Shown here: positions 7,363-14,533 of the stretch, in pieces
Position numbering within the stretch: the first letter of the stretch is position 1
How the letters are laid out: each line of letters begins with the position of its first letter
NCBI GenBank assembly: GCA_036003705.1
Contig: DASYSE010000025.1
Span: forward strand, 1-20,341
DNA length: 20,341 nucleotides
Direction: 5' to 3'
DNA from: CALGFH01 sp036003705
Lineage (GTDB): Bacteria; Actinomycetota; CALGFH01
Notes under the pieces: generated by a model
Told to the model about the DNA's origin: nothing
Database searches by the model: none
Seen by the model: only the letters and a program-made list of their open reading frames with translations
Position numbers and translations under genes: made by a program

Positions 7363-7430
7363 GGGTACCTCCCTCAGCAAGTACTGGTCGGATGTCGCCG
7401 GCAGCCTACCCCCTGCAGTCCCCGGTCCAC

Positions 7431-7453
7431 GTGGGGGCTCCGGCTTCCCCCAC
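7431..7453. other. Short perfect hairpin between DUF3263 and LytR_C genes
   Basis: GTGGGGG (7431-7437) pairs fully with CCCCCAC (7447-7453) around a 9-base loop. It lies between the DUF3263 stop and the LytR_C start on the minus strand. No T-run follows on either strand, so it may be a weak terminator, an attenuator or an mRNA-stability element rather than a classical intrinsic terminator. Confidence 0.4.
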
Positions 7454-7527
7454 GGCCGCTCAACGGCGCCTGTGCCAGGGGTCGGCCTGGTCCCTGCACG
7501 CGGCCGCTCCAGAGCGAATGTGCGGGG

Positions 7528-7911
7528 CTAGCGCCCTGCGCGCTGGCGGCGGCGGGAGGCGCGCTGGCGCCGGAGGCGCTTGACGAGCATGGGGTCGTGG
7601 GCGAGGGCTGCCGGGTCGTCGATCAGCCGGCTGAGGAGCTGGTAGTAGGCCGTCGGGCCGACGCCGAACTGGCGGCGGATCGCCTCCTCCTTGGCGCCGG
7701 CGTGCCGCCACCAATGCCGCTCGAAGGCCAGGACGCCCCGCTCCCGTTCCCCGAGGACCGCCACGGGGGAGCCGGCATGGGGGCCGGCCCCCGGCCGCTG
7801 CGGCCCCGCGCCGGCCGGGTCGGCGTCCTGCTCCCATGCGTAGTTCTCCACGTCACCACCCCGCAGTTCTCCGGAGGCAGGGACCGGGCTGCGTCCCAGG
7901 ACCGACGGCAT
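7528..7911 (-). CDS. DUF3263-domain protein (actinobacterial)
   Basis: The frame encodes 127 residues from the ATG at 7911. Residues about 53-125 match DUF3263: ERGVLAFERHWWRHAGAKEEAIRRQFGV, then GPTAYYQLLSRLIDDPAALAHDPMLVKRLRR. The domain is small, basic and mostly helical, with a helix-turn-helix look (IRRQFGVGPTAYYQLLSRL), so DNA binding is plausible but unproven. The first 45 residues are Pro/Gly/Ala-rich and may be partly untranslated: a GTG at 7848 would give a product closer to the usual length of about 100. Neither start has a clear ribosome-binding site. The LytR_C gene follows on the same strand, repeating the Rv0430-Rv0431 arrangement. The C-terminus is very Arg-rich. The function of the family is not known to me. 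Confidence 0.85.
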   Translation of the reverse strand: MPSVLGRSPVPASGELRGGDVENYAWEQDADPAGAGPQRPGAGPHAGSPVAVLGERERGVLAFERHWWRHAGAKEEAIRRQFGVGPTAYYQLLSRLIDDPAALAHDPMLVKRLRRQRASRRRQRAGR

Positions 7912-7919
7912 CGGACTCT

Positions 7920-8186
7920 CAAGATCTTGTGCTGGGGCGAACCTTAGACGCTATATCTTGCGGAGAGCAAGCCTAGCTGGGGATTAGCGACTCGTGAGCA
8001 TGGGATTTGGCGAATCCCGCAGAAGCACGCTAGAGTCCGGCCCGTTTGGTCACGGAATGATCACCGGACGGACACGTTTCACCCTGAACGGCCCCTCCGA
8101 CCCCCATCGGAGGGGAGGGCGCCCCCCTGTCGCCAGCGCCCACCCGTGTCCGGCCCCTCGAGGCGGGAGGAAAGGAGGTCGGGCGT
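7920..8186 (+). promoter_or_regulatory. Promoter region and multi-hairpin 5' leader of the NlpC/P60 gene
   Basis: A 10-bp palindrome CAAGATCTTG (7920-7929) is followed by a possible -10 TATATC at 7952-7957 (upstream TTGTGC at 7927-7932, a long 19-base spacing). Downstream are at least four stem-loops: CTTGC/GCAAG (7957-7961, 7967-7971), GGGATT/AATCCC (8002-8007, 8013-8018), a compound stem GTCCGG+TGGTCA with TGATCA+CCGGAC (8035-8069, one G-U pair, one bulge), and CCCCTCCGA/TCGGAGGGG (8092-8100, 8107-8115). A strong GGAGG at 8174-8178 precedes the TTG start. The leader is much longer and more structured than others here. I do not see the conserved pieces of the c-di-AMP (ydaO) riboswitch known upstream of such genes. 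Confidence 0.5.
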
Positions 8187-9224
8187 TTGCCACCGTCTGG
8201 CGCTCGACGGACCCCCCACCGTCGATGGCCCCGCCGCGCAGCCCAGAGCGTGCTGCTGGCGGCCATCCTGGTGCCACTGACGGTGCTGTCGACCGGTTCC
8301 AACACGACAGCCCTGGCAACCCCGACCACCTCCGCCCGCCTCGAAGACCAGCTCCACCAGCAGAATCGCGAAGAAGACCAGCTGGTCGAGCAGTACAACC
8401 AGAGCCGGCTGGCCCTGGCCCGGATCCGCAAGGCGCTCAAGGGCCTGCAGCAGCAGACCAGCGTCGCCGAGGCTGACCTGCGCAAGCTCCGGGTGGCCCT
8501 CGGGGCCAGGGCGTCGGCCGCCTACGTGCAGGGCGCCGGGAGCGCCGTGGCCGCCGTGCTCGACTCCGACGACCCGGCCGCCGCCATCGACCGTGTCCAG
8601 GTGCTGGACCTGCTGGCCGCGCACGACGGCGACCTGATGGACCGGCTCGGCGTCGCCGGCCAGGCCCTGGACGCGCGCAAGCGCGACCTGGTGGCCGCGG
8701 AGAAGGCCCAGGCGGCCGAGGTCGGCCGCCTGGCGGCCAAGAAGGCCGAGGTCGAGCGGGCCGCCGACAAGACCAGGGCGCTGCTCCAGAGGATGGAGGC
8801 GGCCAGCCGCCCGTCGGCCCCCAGCCGCCCCTCCAACCCGCCGGTCGCCCCCCCGCCCTCGGGTGGCGGCGGCAGCGGCTCGGCCGCGGCCGCGGTCAGC
8901 TACGCCAGGGCCCAGGTCGGCGACCCCTACTGCTACGGCGGTACGGGCCCCAGCTGCTACGACTGCTCGGGGCTGACCATGATGGCCTGGCAGCAGGCCG
9001 GCGTGTCGCTCCCCCACTCCAGCGCCGCCCAGTTCAACGTCGGCCGGCGCATCTCGGCCAGCGAGCTGCAGCCGGGCGACCTGATCTTCTACTACAGCCC
9101 CATCTCCCACGTTTCCATCTACATCGGCAACGGCCAGCGGATCTCCGCCACCCATACCGGCGACTACGTGCGTGTCCAGTCGCTCGGCAGCAGCATCGTC
9201 GGCTACACCCGCCCCACCGGATAG
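8187..9224 (+). CDS. Secreted NlpC/P60 peptidoglycan hydrolase with coiled coil
   Basis: The protein (345 residues) should cut peptide stems of peptidoglycan outside the cell. It starts with an Arg-rich segment and a hydrophobic stretch (about 18-35) ending near ALATPTTS, a typical signal peptide. Residues about 48-205 form a long coiled coil, as in RipA-like hydrolases where it restrains or recruits the enzyme. A Pro/Ser/Gly linker (207-232) leads to the NlpC/P60 domain, with catalytic C260 in CYDCSGL and H308 in SHVSIYIGNG. The position that usually carries the third polar residue reads RISAT, giving serine rather than His/Asn/Gln/Glu. The TTG start is supported by GGAGG 8 bases upstream. 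Expression is probably governed by the structured leader before it. The gene ends before a strong hairpin. Confidence 0.9.
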   Translation: MPPSGARRTPHRRWPRRAAQSVLLAAILVPLTVLSTGSNTTALATPTTSARLEDQLHQQNREEDQLVEQYNQSRLALARIRKALKGLQQQTSVAEADLRKLRVALGARASAAYVQGAGSAVAAVLDSDDPAAAIDRVQVLDLLAAHDGDLMDRLGVAGQALDARKRDLVAAEKAQAAEVGRLAAKKAEVERAADKTRALLQRMEAASRPSAPSRPSNPPVAPPPSGGGGSGSAAAAVSYARAQVGDPYCYGGTGPSCYDCSGLTMMAWQQAGVSLPHSSAAQFNVGRRISASELQPGDLIFYYSPISHVSIYIGNGQRISATHTGDYVRVQSLGSSIVGYTRPTG

Positions 9225-9258
9225 GCCCCACACCGCGCCTCCCGCGCATCCCCCATGC

Positions 9259-9288
9259 AGAAGGCCCGCCGAGGCTGGCGGGCCTTCT
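9259..9288 (+). terminator. Terminator hairpin after the NlpC/P60 gene
   Basis: A perfect 12-bp stem (AGAAGGCCCGCC, 9259-9270, with GGCGGGCCTTCT, 9277-9288) closes a 6-base loop GAGGCT, 35 bases after the stop. The tail is GTATG rather than a T-run, as is common for GC-rich actinobacterial terminators. Its right arm is partly duplicated in the adjoining tandem repeat. Confidence 0.75.
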
Positions 9289-9347
9289 GTATGCGGGCCT
9301 TCTGTATGAGGTGAGCGGGTCACGACATGAGGTGAGCGGGTCACGAC
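9278..9347. repeat. Two abutting short tandem duplications (15 bp x2 and 21 bp x2)
   Basis: GCGGGCCTTCTGTAT occurs at 9278-9292 and again at 9293-9307. A 21-bp unit beginning ATGAGGTGAGCGGG and ending TCACGAC occurs at 9306-9326 and again at 9327-9347, without mismatch. The two duplications meet within two bases. They lie in the intergenic space between the convergent NlpC/P60 and VOC genes and look like recent slippage products. Confidence 0.85.
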
Positions 9348-9384
9348 GACCATGGCACCGGCGTTGACACTTGAGTGGCGGCGG

Positions 9385-9402
9385 GGGGAGCCGGAGCTCC
9401 CC
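9385..9402. other. GC-rich hairpin downstream of the VOC gene (terminator candidate)
   Basis: GGGGAGC (9385-9391) and GCTCCCC (9396-9402) pair perfectly around CGGA. On the minus strand this hairpin begins 44 bases past the VOC stop codon, so it may end that transcript. There is no T-run. A 10-bp palindrome GGTAGCTACC lies at 9426-9435 between them. Confidence 0.45.
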
Positions 9403-9445
9403 ACATGGATCGGGAGACCGCGGTTGGTAGCTACCGAGCGTCGCC

Positions 9446-9961
9446 TTACGGCGCCGCTGGAACCGAGATACCGATGCCACCCTTGGTCTCGGGGCCGTAG
9501 CGGTCCTTCTCGCGGGCCAGGTCGAGGGGGCCGATCCGCTCGCGGGCGGCCAGGGCCTGCTGGTCGAGCAGGCCGGCCGGCACCACCCATGCCACCTCGA
9601 ACTCGAGGCCGTCGGGGTCCTTGGCGTACAGGCTCTTGGTGGTGCCGTGGTCGGAGGCGCCGGCCAGGGCGCCGGCGTCGGCCAGCCGGGCCGCCAGCCG
9701 CTCGAGCTCGGCCAGGGTGTCGACCTCCCAGGCCAGGTGGTACAGGCCGACGGTGGACCGACCGGCCACCGATGGGCCGGCGCCGGCGCCGATCTGGAAC
9801 AGCCCGAGGTCGTGGTCGTTGGTCGACCCGGGCGCCTGGAGGAACGCGGCCCCCGGCATGCCCATGACCGGCTTGAAGCCCAGCACGTCGCGATAGAAGG
9901 CGACGCTGCGCTCCACCTCACGGACATACAGCACGGCGTGGTTCAGTCGGACGATGGGCAT
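9446..9961 (-). CDS. VOC-superfamily (glyoxalase/extradiol dioxygenase-like) protein
   Basis: The protein (171 residues) has two beta-alpha-beta-beta-beta modules. The first starts at VRLNHAVLYVREVERSVAFYRDVLGFKPV with metal ligand H8. The second holds H75 in VGLYHLAWEV and the closing DPDGLEFEV with E122 as the last ligand. Such a 2-His-1-Glu site fits glyoxalases, extradiol dioxygenases and related enzymes; the best resemblance is to the CatE-like catechol-2,3-dioxygenase-type group annotated only as VOC proteins. The substrate cannot be told from the sequence. A 35-residue C-terminal tail follows the second module. AGGAGG lies 4 bases before the ATG at 9961. The gene stands alone, divergent from the M48 protease gene. 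Confidence 0.85.
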   Translation of the reverse strand: MPIVRLNHAVLYVREVERSVAFYRDVLGFKPVMGMPGAAFLQAPGSTNDHDLGLFQIGAGAGPSVAGRSTVGLYHLAWEVDTLAELERLAARLADAGALAGASDHGTTKSLYAKDPDGLEFEVAWVVPAGLLDQQALAARERIGPLDLAREKDRYGPETKGGIGISVPAAP

Positions 9962-10041
9962 GCGGCCTCCTGTCGTTGCCTCTCGAGCCCCAGTCTAGGC
10001 CGGGCGGCCGTGCCCGCTCGCCGCCAGGGCGCCCGGGACCG

Positions 10042-10053
10042 TATCGTTGCCCC
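10042..10053 (+). promoter_or_regulatory. Candidate leaderless -10 box for the M48 gene
   Basis: TATCGT (10042-10047) fits the actinobacterial TANNNT -10 pattern and ends 6 bases before the ATG at 10054, which would put the transcript start at or next to the start codon. No Shine-Dalgarno sequence is visible. It shares the preceding GACCGT-type context and the same spacing with the box at 15399-15404. Confidence 0.4.
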
Positions 10054-11064
10054 ATGCCGCCGCAGGAGCATCCAGTCGCGCCCGCGAGCCTTCACCCGGC
10101 CCGGTCGCGGGTCAGCGGGACCTCGCTCGGGATGTTCGCCATCGTGGTCCTCATCTGGCTGCTGTCGCTGGTCGTGGTCGCGCCGCCCGCCTACGGAGCG
10201 GCCGTCCTCGCCGGCTGGCGCCCGGAGCTGGTGGTGGCCGCCGCCTGCGCCGCCTGGACCGCCAGCGCCGCCCTGGTCCTGGTCCGTCCGGTGGAGGCGG
10301 GGCTGGCCTGGCTGCTGTTCCGCGGCCTTCGCCGGCCCAGGCCGGCCGAGCTAGCCCGGATCACACCCGCCCTGGAGCGGGTGTGCCGGGCTGCGGGGAC
10401 CGAGCCCGGCCGCTACCTGCTCCGGGTCGAGGAGAAGCGGCAGGTCAACGCGTTCGCACTCGGCGGCCACGTGCTGGCCGTGACCCGGGTGGCCCTCGAC
10501 CTCCCCGACGACATGCTCGAGGCGGTGCTGGCCCACGAGGTCGGCCACCACCGCCACCTGCACCCGCTGGCCATCATCCTCGGCTGGTGGTACCTGCTGC
10601 CGTTCGAGGCCGGCGAGCGGGTGCTCCGGGCGATCCGGCGCGTCACCCGGGGACTGGCCAGGACGTTCTCGCGGCTCAGCGACCGCACCGGCGGGGTCGC
10701 GGGTGGCCGGGCGGCGGACGGCGCCCTTGGCATGCTGGTGCTGCTGGCCGTCCTCGGCGTCCTGGTCGTGGCCGGGAGCCTGCTGGTGGTTGCGCTCGGC
10801 CTGCTCTGGCTGCCCCTGGCCCTGCTGGTCCGGCTGGCCAGGGTGCTCGGGGCGGCGCTGTCGCGGGCCGGCGAGCACGCGGCCGACCGGCACGCGGCCG
10901 AGCTCGGCTACGGCCCCGGCCTGCTCCGGGTGCTGGCGCTGTTCGCCCACGCCGAGCAGTCGGCCCCGAGGCCCCGTGGCATGGCCGCGCTGCTCCGCTC
11001 GCATCCCACCTGCCAGGCCCGCATCCAGGCGATCGGCCGCGGCAGTGAGGAGCGTCGCTGGTGA
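10054..11064 (+). CDS. M48-family membrane zinc metalloprotease (HtpX/Ste24-like)
   Basis: The protein (336 residues) has two N-terminal membrane helices (about 27-50 and 58-80). The zinc site follows: HEVGH at H161-E162-H165, with the third ligand E274 in GEHAADRHAAELG. Between them lies a further pair of hydrophobic segments (about 172-185 and 225-262). This order is that of M48 peptidases, which degrade misfolded or surplus membrane proteins on the inner face of the membrane. The C-terminal RSHPTCQARIQAI is the usual end of bacterial members. I chose the ATG at 10054 because the hydrophobic start follows closely; an in-frame extension upstream to 9976 has no such support. No Shine-Dalgarno is present, but a -10 box lies at leaderless distance. 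The gene is convergent with the next one. Confidence 0.9.
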   Translation: MPPQEHPVAPASLHPARSRVSGTSLGMFAIVVLIWLLSLVVVAPPAYGAAVLAGWRPELVVAAACAAWTASAALVLVRPVEAGLAWLLFRGLRRPRPAELARITPALERVCRAAGTEPGRYLLRVEEKRQVNAFALGGHVLAVTRVALDLPDDMLEAVLAHEVGHHRHLHPLAIILGWWYLLPFEAGERVLRAIRRVTRGLARTFSRLSDRTGGVAGGRAADGALGMLVLLAVLGVLVVAGSLLVVALGLLWLPLALLVRLARVLGAALSRAGEHAADRHAAELGYGPGLLRVLALFAHAEQSAPRPRGMAALLRSHPTCQARIQAIGRGSEERRW

Positions 11065-11103
11065 CGGCCGCGTTGGCACCGGCACCCGCCTGCCCGGTTC
11101 AGC

Positions 11104-12312
11104 TCAGCTGAGCACCGAGATGTGGACGTGGTCGTCGTGGCGCAGGGTCGGGTTGCAGTTGCACGGATCGGACGGGTGCCGGTAGTCGTGCCAGCCCCGC
11201 TCGCGCGTCCAGATGCGGCCGTTGAAGATCACGTACTTGACGTCCAGCGCCCAGGCGTTGACCGCGGCCCAGGTCGCGATCCGCCAGCCCAGCGACCGGT
11301 TGGACCAGGTCATCACGTCGATCGCCCGGCCCCGCGGATGGTCGCTGCCCGGCACCGAGCCGTAGGGCCGCCAGCCGCCGATGGCGTGGACGTCGAAGGT
11401 CCGGACCACCAGCCCGTACAGGCGCTTGGCGGTGGCGGTGAGCTTGTTGTAGCTGGCGGTGTTCGGGCCGCCGCCGCTGCCGCCGAGGTCGTCGTCGGAG
11501 ATCACCGTCGGGCCTGAGGCCCGCTGCCTGGCCAGGCGGGCCCGCCTGGCCGCCGCAGCGGCGGCCGCGGCCGCGCGCCGCCGCGCCGCCTCCTCGGCCC
11601 GGATCTTGCGGACGATCCTGGTCGACCGGGCCCGCAGGGCGCCCTGGCGGACCTGCAGCGAGGCGATCTTGCGCCGGAGCGCGTCGTTGGCCGCGGCCCT
11701 GGCGGCCCGGATCGCCTCCAACTCGGCGGCCCGGGCCTGCACCCGCGCCTTCTCGGCGGCGGCCTCCTGCTCGGCTTCGAGGGCCCGTCGGCGGGCCGCG
11801 TCGGCGGCCACCTTGGCGTCGACCAGCGCCTGCAGCTCGGCGTTGGCCGCCTTGGCCACGTTGTCGAGCAGCTTGGAGCGGTCGAGCAGGTCGGCGAGGC
11901 TCTCGGCGTCGATGACCAGGGTCAGCATGGCCGACGCCCCGCTGTTCACATAGGTGGCACGGGCCCGACGGTCGATCACCGCCTGCTGGGCCTCGACCTC
12001 GAGCCTGGCCCTTGCCGCCTCCAGGACCGCCCGCCTGCGCCTGGACTGGGCGGCGAGGAAGCGGCGCCTGGCCTCGGCCAGCGCGGCCTGGGCCTCGGCG
12101 ACGTCGCGGTCGGCCTGGACCAGAGCGGCGGCGACCTGGTCGGCGTCGGCCTTGGCGTTCTTCAGGACCCGGCGCACCCGGTCCAGCTTGCGCTGGACCT
12201 GGGTCAGCTCGGCCTGGTGCTGCTGGCCGGCGCGGGCCGGGACGACCAGGAGCGGGGCGAGCAGGGCTGCGACCAGGACGAGGATGGCAGGACGGCGGGC
12301 AGGTGCAGACAA
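11104..12312 (-). CDS. Secreted coiled-coil protein with C-terminal M15-like zinc peptidase domain
   Basis: The product (402 residues) begins with a clear signal peptide (SAPARRPAILVLVAALLAPL, then a PARA cleavage-type sequence). Residues about 30-270 are a long Ala/Arg/Glu-rich coiled coil resembling the helical part of RipA-like wall hydrolases, with a nine-alanine run near its end. After a Gly/Ser linker the last 120 residues contain SDHPRGRAIDV (H325, D332) and HDDHVHISV (H397), the SxHxxGxAxD plus HxH zinc pattern of M15/VanY-like D,D-peptidases. Two close cysteines (DPCNCNP) lie just before the final motif. A role in peptidoglycan remodelling or division is inferred. The TTG at 12312 has GGAGG 5 bases upstream and gives the signal peptide directly, so upstream in-frame starts are unlikely. 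It is divergent from the permease gene. Confidence 0.82.
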   Translation of the reverse strand: MSAPARRPAILVLVAALLAPLLVVPARAGQQHQAELTQVQRKLDRVRRVLKNAKADADQVAAALVQADRDVAEAQAALAEARRRFLAAQSRRRRAVLEAARARLEVEAQQAVIDRRARATYVNSGASAMLTLVIDAESLADLLDRSKLLDNVAKAANAELQALVDAKVAADAARRRALEAEQEAAAEKARVQARAAELEAIRAARAAANDALRRKIASLQVRQGALRARSTRIVRKIRAEEAARRRAAAAAAAAARRARLARQRASGPTVISDDDLGGSGGGPNTASYNKLTATAKRLYGLVVRTFDVHAIGGWRPYGSVPGSDHPRGRAIDVMTWSNRSLGWRIATWAAVNAWALDVKYVIFNGRIWTRERGWHDYRHPSDPCNCNPTLRHDDHVHISVLS

Positions 12313-12551
12313 GGCGGCCTCCGTGGGGAAGGAGACGGAAGGCACGTCGAACGGCGCAGGAACGTACCCTATGGTTGGCATCAGGTGTGGGACGTTGACG
12401 AAATCGACGCCGAACCGATCACAGACGCTGACGGGCCGCCGCCGCGGGCGGCTCCATCCCGACCCCACGAGTTGATCTCACCGGTCCAGACGCCTGCGCC
12501 GCGGCCGTGGTTCCTGCATCCTTTGGCGAGCACGTTCACCGAGGAGAGCCG

Positions 12552-14510
12552 TTGGCCACGATCTTGCGGGACCCCCGGAGCCCCGGCCAGCCGGGCAGGC
12601 TCAAGCGCTGGCTGCTGCAGAGCCAGGCCATCCAGTCCGGCCAGGCACAAGGCCCCCACCGCAGGCCGAGCGAGCACCATCAGCAGCCGTGGTGGAGGGT
12701 CATGTGCCTCACCGGGGTGGACTACTTCTCCACCCTCGGCTACCAGCCGGGCATCGCCGCGCTGGCCGCCGGTGCGCTGTCGCCGGTGGCGACGCTGGCG
12801 CTGGTGCTGCTGACCTTGCTGGGCGCCCTGCCGATCTACCGCCGGGTGGCGGCCGAGAGCCCGAACGGCGAAGGCTCGATCGCGATGCTGGAGCGGCTGC
12901 TGTCGTGGTGGAGCGGCAAGCTGTTCGTGCTCGCCCTGCTCGGCTTCGTGGCCACCGACTTCGTGATCACGATCACGTTGTCGGCGGCCGACGCCACCGC
13001 CCACGTCCTGGAGAACCCGTTCGTGCCCGGCTTCCTCGAGGGCCACCAGGTCGCGGTCACGCTGGCCCTGGTCGCCCTGCTCGCCGTCGTGTTCCTCAGG
13101 GGCTTCACCGAGGCCATCGGCATCGCGGTCGTGCTGGTCGCCGTCTACCTGTCCCTCAACCTGGTGGTGGTGGTGGTCGCCCTCGAGCAGGTCGTCGTCG
13201 ACCCCGAGGTCGTGACCAGCTGGCGCAACCTCCTCACCACCGAGTACGCGAACCCGCTGGGGATGGTGGCGGTGGCGCTGCTGCTCTTCCCCAAGCTGGC
13301 CCTCGGCCTGTCCGGCTTCGAGACCGGCGTTGCCGTGATGCCGCTGGTCCGCGGGGACCCCGGCGACACCCCCGAGCGGCCCCACGGCCGCATCCGCGAC
13401 ACCCGCAGGATGCTCACGACCGCCGCTCTGATCATGAGCGTCTTCCTGGTCACCAGCAGCTTCGCCACCACCCTGCTCATCCCCCACGAGCAGTTCGAGA
13501 AGGGCGGCCCGGCCAGCGGCCGGGCCCTGGCCTACCTGGCCCACGAGCACCTCGGGAACGTGTTCGGGACGATCTACGACGTCAGCACCATCACGATCCT
13601 GTGGTTCGCCGGGGCGTCGGCCATGGCCGGCCTGCTGAACATCGTCCCCAGGTACCTGCCCCGTTACGGCATGGCCCCGGAGTGGACCAGGGCGGTGCGC
13701 CCCCTGGTGCTGGTGTTCACCGCCGTCGCCTTCACCGTCACGATCATCTTCCGGGCCGGTGTCGAGGCCCAGGGCGGCGCCTACGCCACCGGCGTGCTGG
13801 CGCTGATGTCGTCGGCGGCCGTCGCCGTGACCCTCTCGGCCCGGCGCCGCGGCCGGCGCGGGCTCACCGTCGTGTTCGCCGTGATCACGCTGGTGTTCCT
13901 CTACACCACCATCGCCAATGTGGTCGAGCGGCCCGACGGCGTGCGGATCGCGTCGTTCTTCATCGCGGCCATCCTCGTCACCTCGCTGGTCTCGAGGATC
14001 AGCCGGGCGACCGAGCTGCGCGTGACCGGCGTGCAGCTCGACGAGACGGCCGAGCGCCTGGTCGACCAGGCGGCGACCGGCGACATCCGCATCGTCGCCA
14101 ACGAGCCGGACGAGCGCGACGAGCAGGAGTACCGCGAGAAGGAGGAGGAGGTGCGCCGGGCCAACCACATCCCCGGCTCCGACCCGGTCCTGTTCCTGGA
14201 GGTGACGGTGGTGGACCCGAGCGAGTTCGAGTCCAGGCTCCGGGTGACCGGCGAGGAGCGGTTCGGCTACCGGATCCTGCGGGTCGACAGCGCAACCATC
14301 GGCAACACCATCGCCGCGATCCTGCTGCACATCCGCAACCGCACCGGCAAGCTGCCCCACGTCTACTTCGGCTGGACCGAGGGCAACCCGGTCGTCCACC
14401 TGCTGCGCTACCTGATCTTCGGCGACGGCGACGTGCCTCCCATCACCCGCGAGGTGCTGCGCCAGGCCGAACCGGACCGGGAGCGGCGCCCACTGGTCCA
14501 CATCGGCTGA
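12552..14510 (+). CDS. APC-superfamily permease with long cytoplasmic C-terminal domain
   Basis: The product (652 residues) has about twelve membrane helices between residues 50 and 475. The first begins at LTGVDYFSTLGYQPGIAALAAGALSP, the equivalent of the APC substrate-binding TM1, and an ESPNGEGSIAMLERLL loop follows TM2. A charged, soluble tail of about 170 residues includes HIPGSDPVLFLEVTVVDPSEFES and HVYFGWTEGNP. This architecture matches a large actinobacterial group annotated as amino-acid permeases; the tail may be regulatory. The true substrate (amino acid or cation) is not evident. The TTG at 12552 has GAGGAG 5 bases upstream, which decides the start. The AadA-like gene begins 23 bases after the stop, so the two are probably co-transcribed. 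Confidence 0.85.
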   Translation: MATILRDPRSPGQPGRLKRWLLQSQAIQSGQAQGPHRRPSEHHQQPWWRVMCLTGVDYFSTLGYQPGIAALAAGALSPVATLALVLLTLLGALPIYRRVAAESPNGEGSIAMLERLLSWWSGKLFVLALLGFVATDFVITITLSAADATAHVLENPFVPGFLEGHQVAVTLALVALLAVVFLRGFTEAIGIAVVLVAVYLSLNLVVVVVALEQVVVDPEVVTSWRNLLTTEYANPLGMVAVALLLFPKLALGLSGFETGVAVMPLVRGDPGDTPERPHGRIRDTRRMLTTAALIMSVFLVTSSFATTLLIPHEQFEKGGPASGRALAYLAHEHLGNVFGTIYDVSTITILWFAGASAMAGLLNIVPRYLPRYGMAPEWTRAVRPLVLVFTAVAFTVTIIFRAGVEAQGGAYATGVLALMSSAAVAVTLSARRRGRRGLTVVFAVITLVFLYTTIANVVERPDGVRIASFFIAAILVTSLVSRISRATELRVTGVQLDETAERLVDQAATGDIRIVANEPDERDEQEYREKEEEVRRANHIPGSDPVLFLEVTVVDPSEFESRLRVTGEERFGYRILRVDSATIGNTIAAILLHIRNRTGKLPHVYFGWTEGNPVVHLLRYLIFGDGDVPPITREVLRQAEPDRERRPLVHIG

Positions 14511-14533
14511 CCGAGGGGGGAGCTCACCCGCTC

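Noticed and set aside
7920..8186. c-di-AMP (ydaO) riboswitch upstream of the NlpC/P60 gene
   Set aside because: The position is right for actinobacteria, but I could not find the conserved GGGTGAATCC-type and CAGCTAACC-type pieces.
9364..9369. TTGACA as a plus-strand promoter
   Set aside because: The hexamer is perfect, but no -10 follows at a suitable distance and there is no plus-strand gene downstream; the VOC gene is on the other strand.
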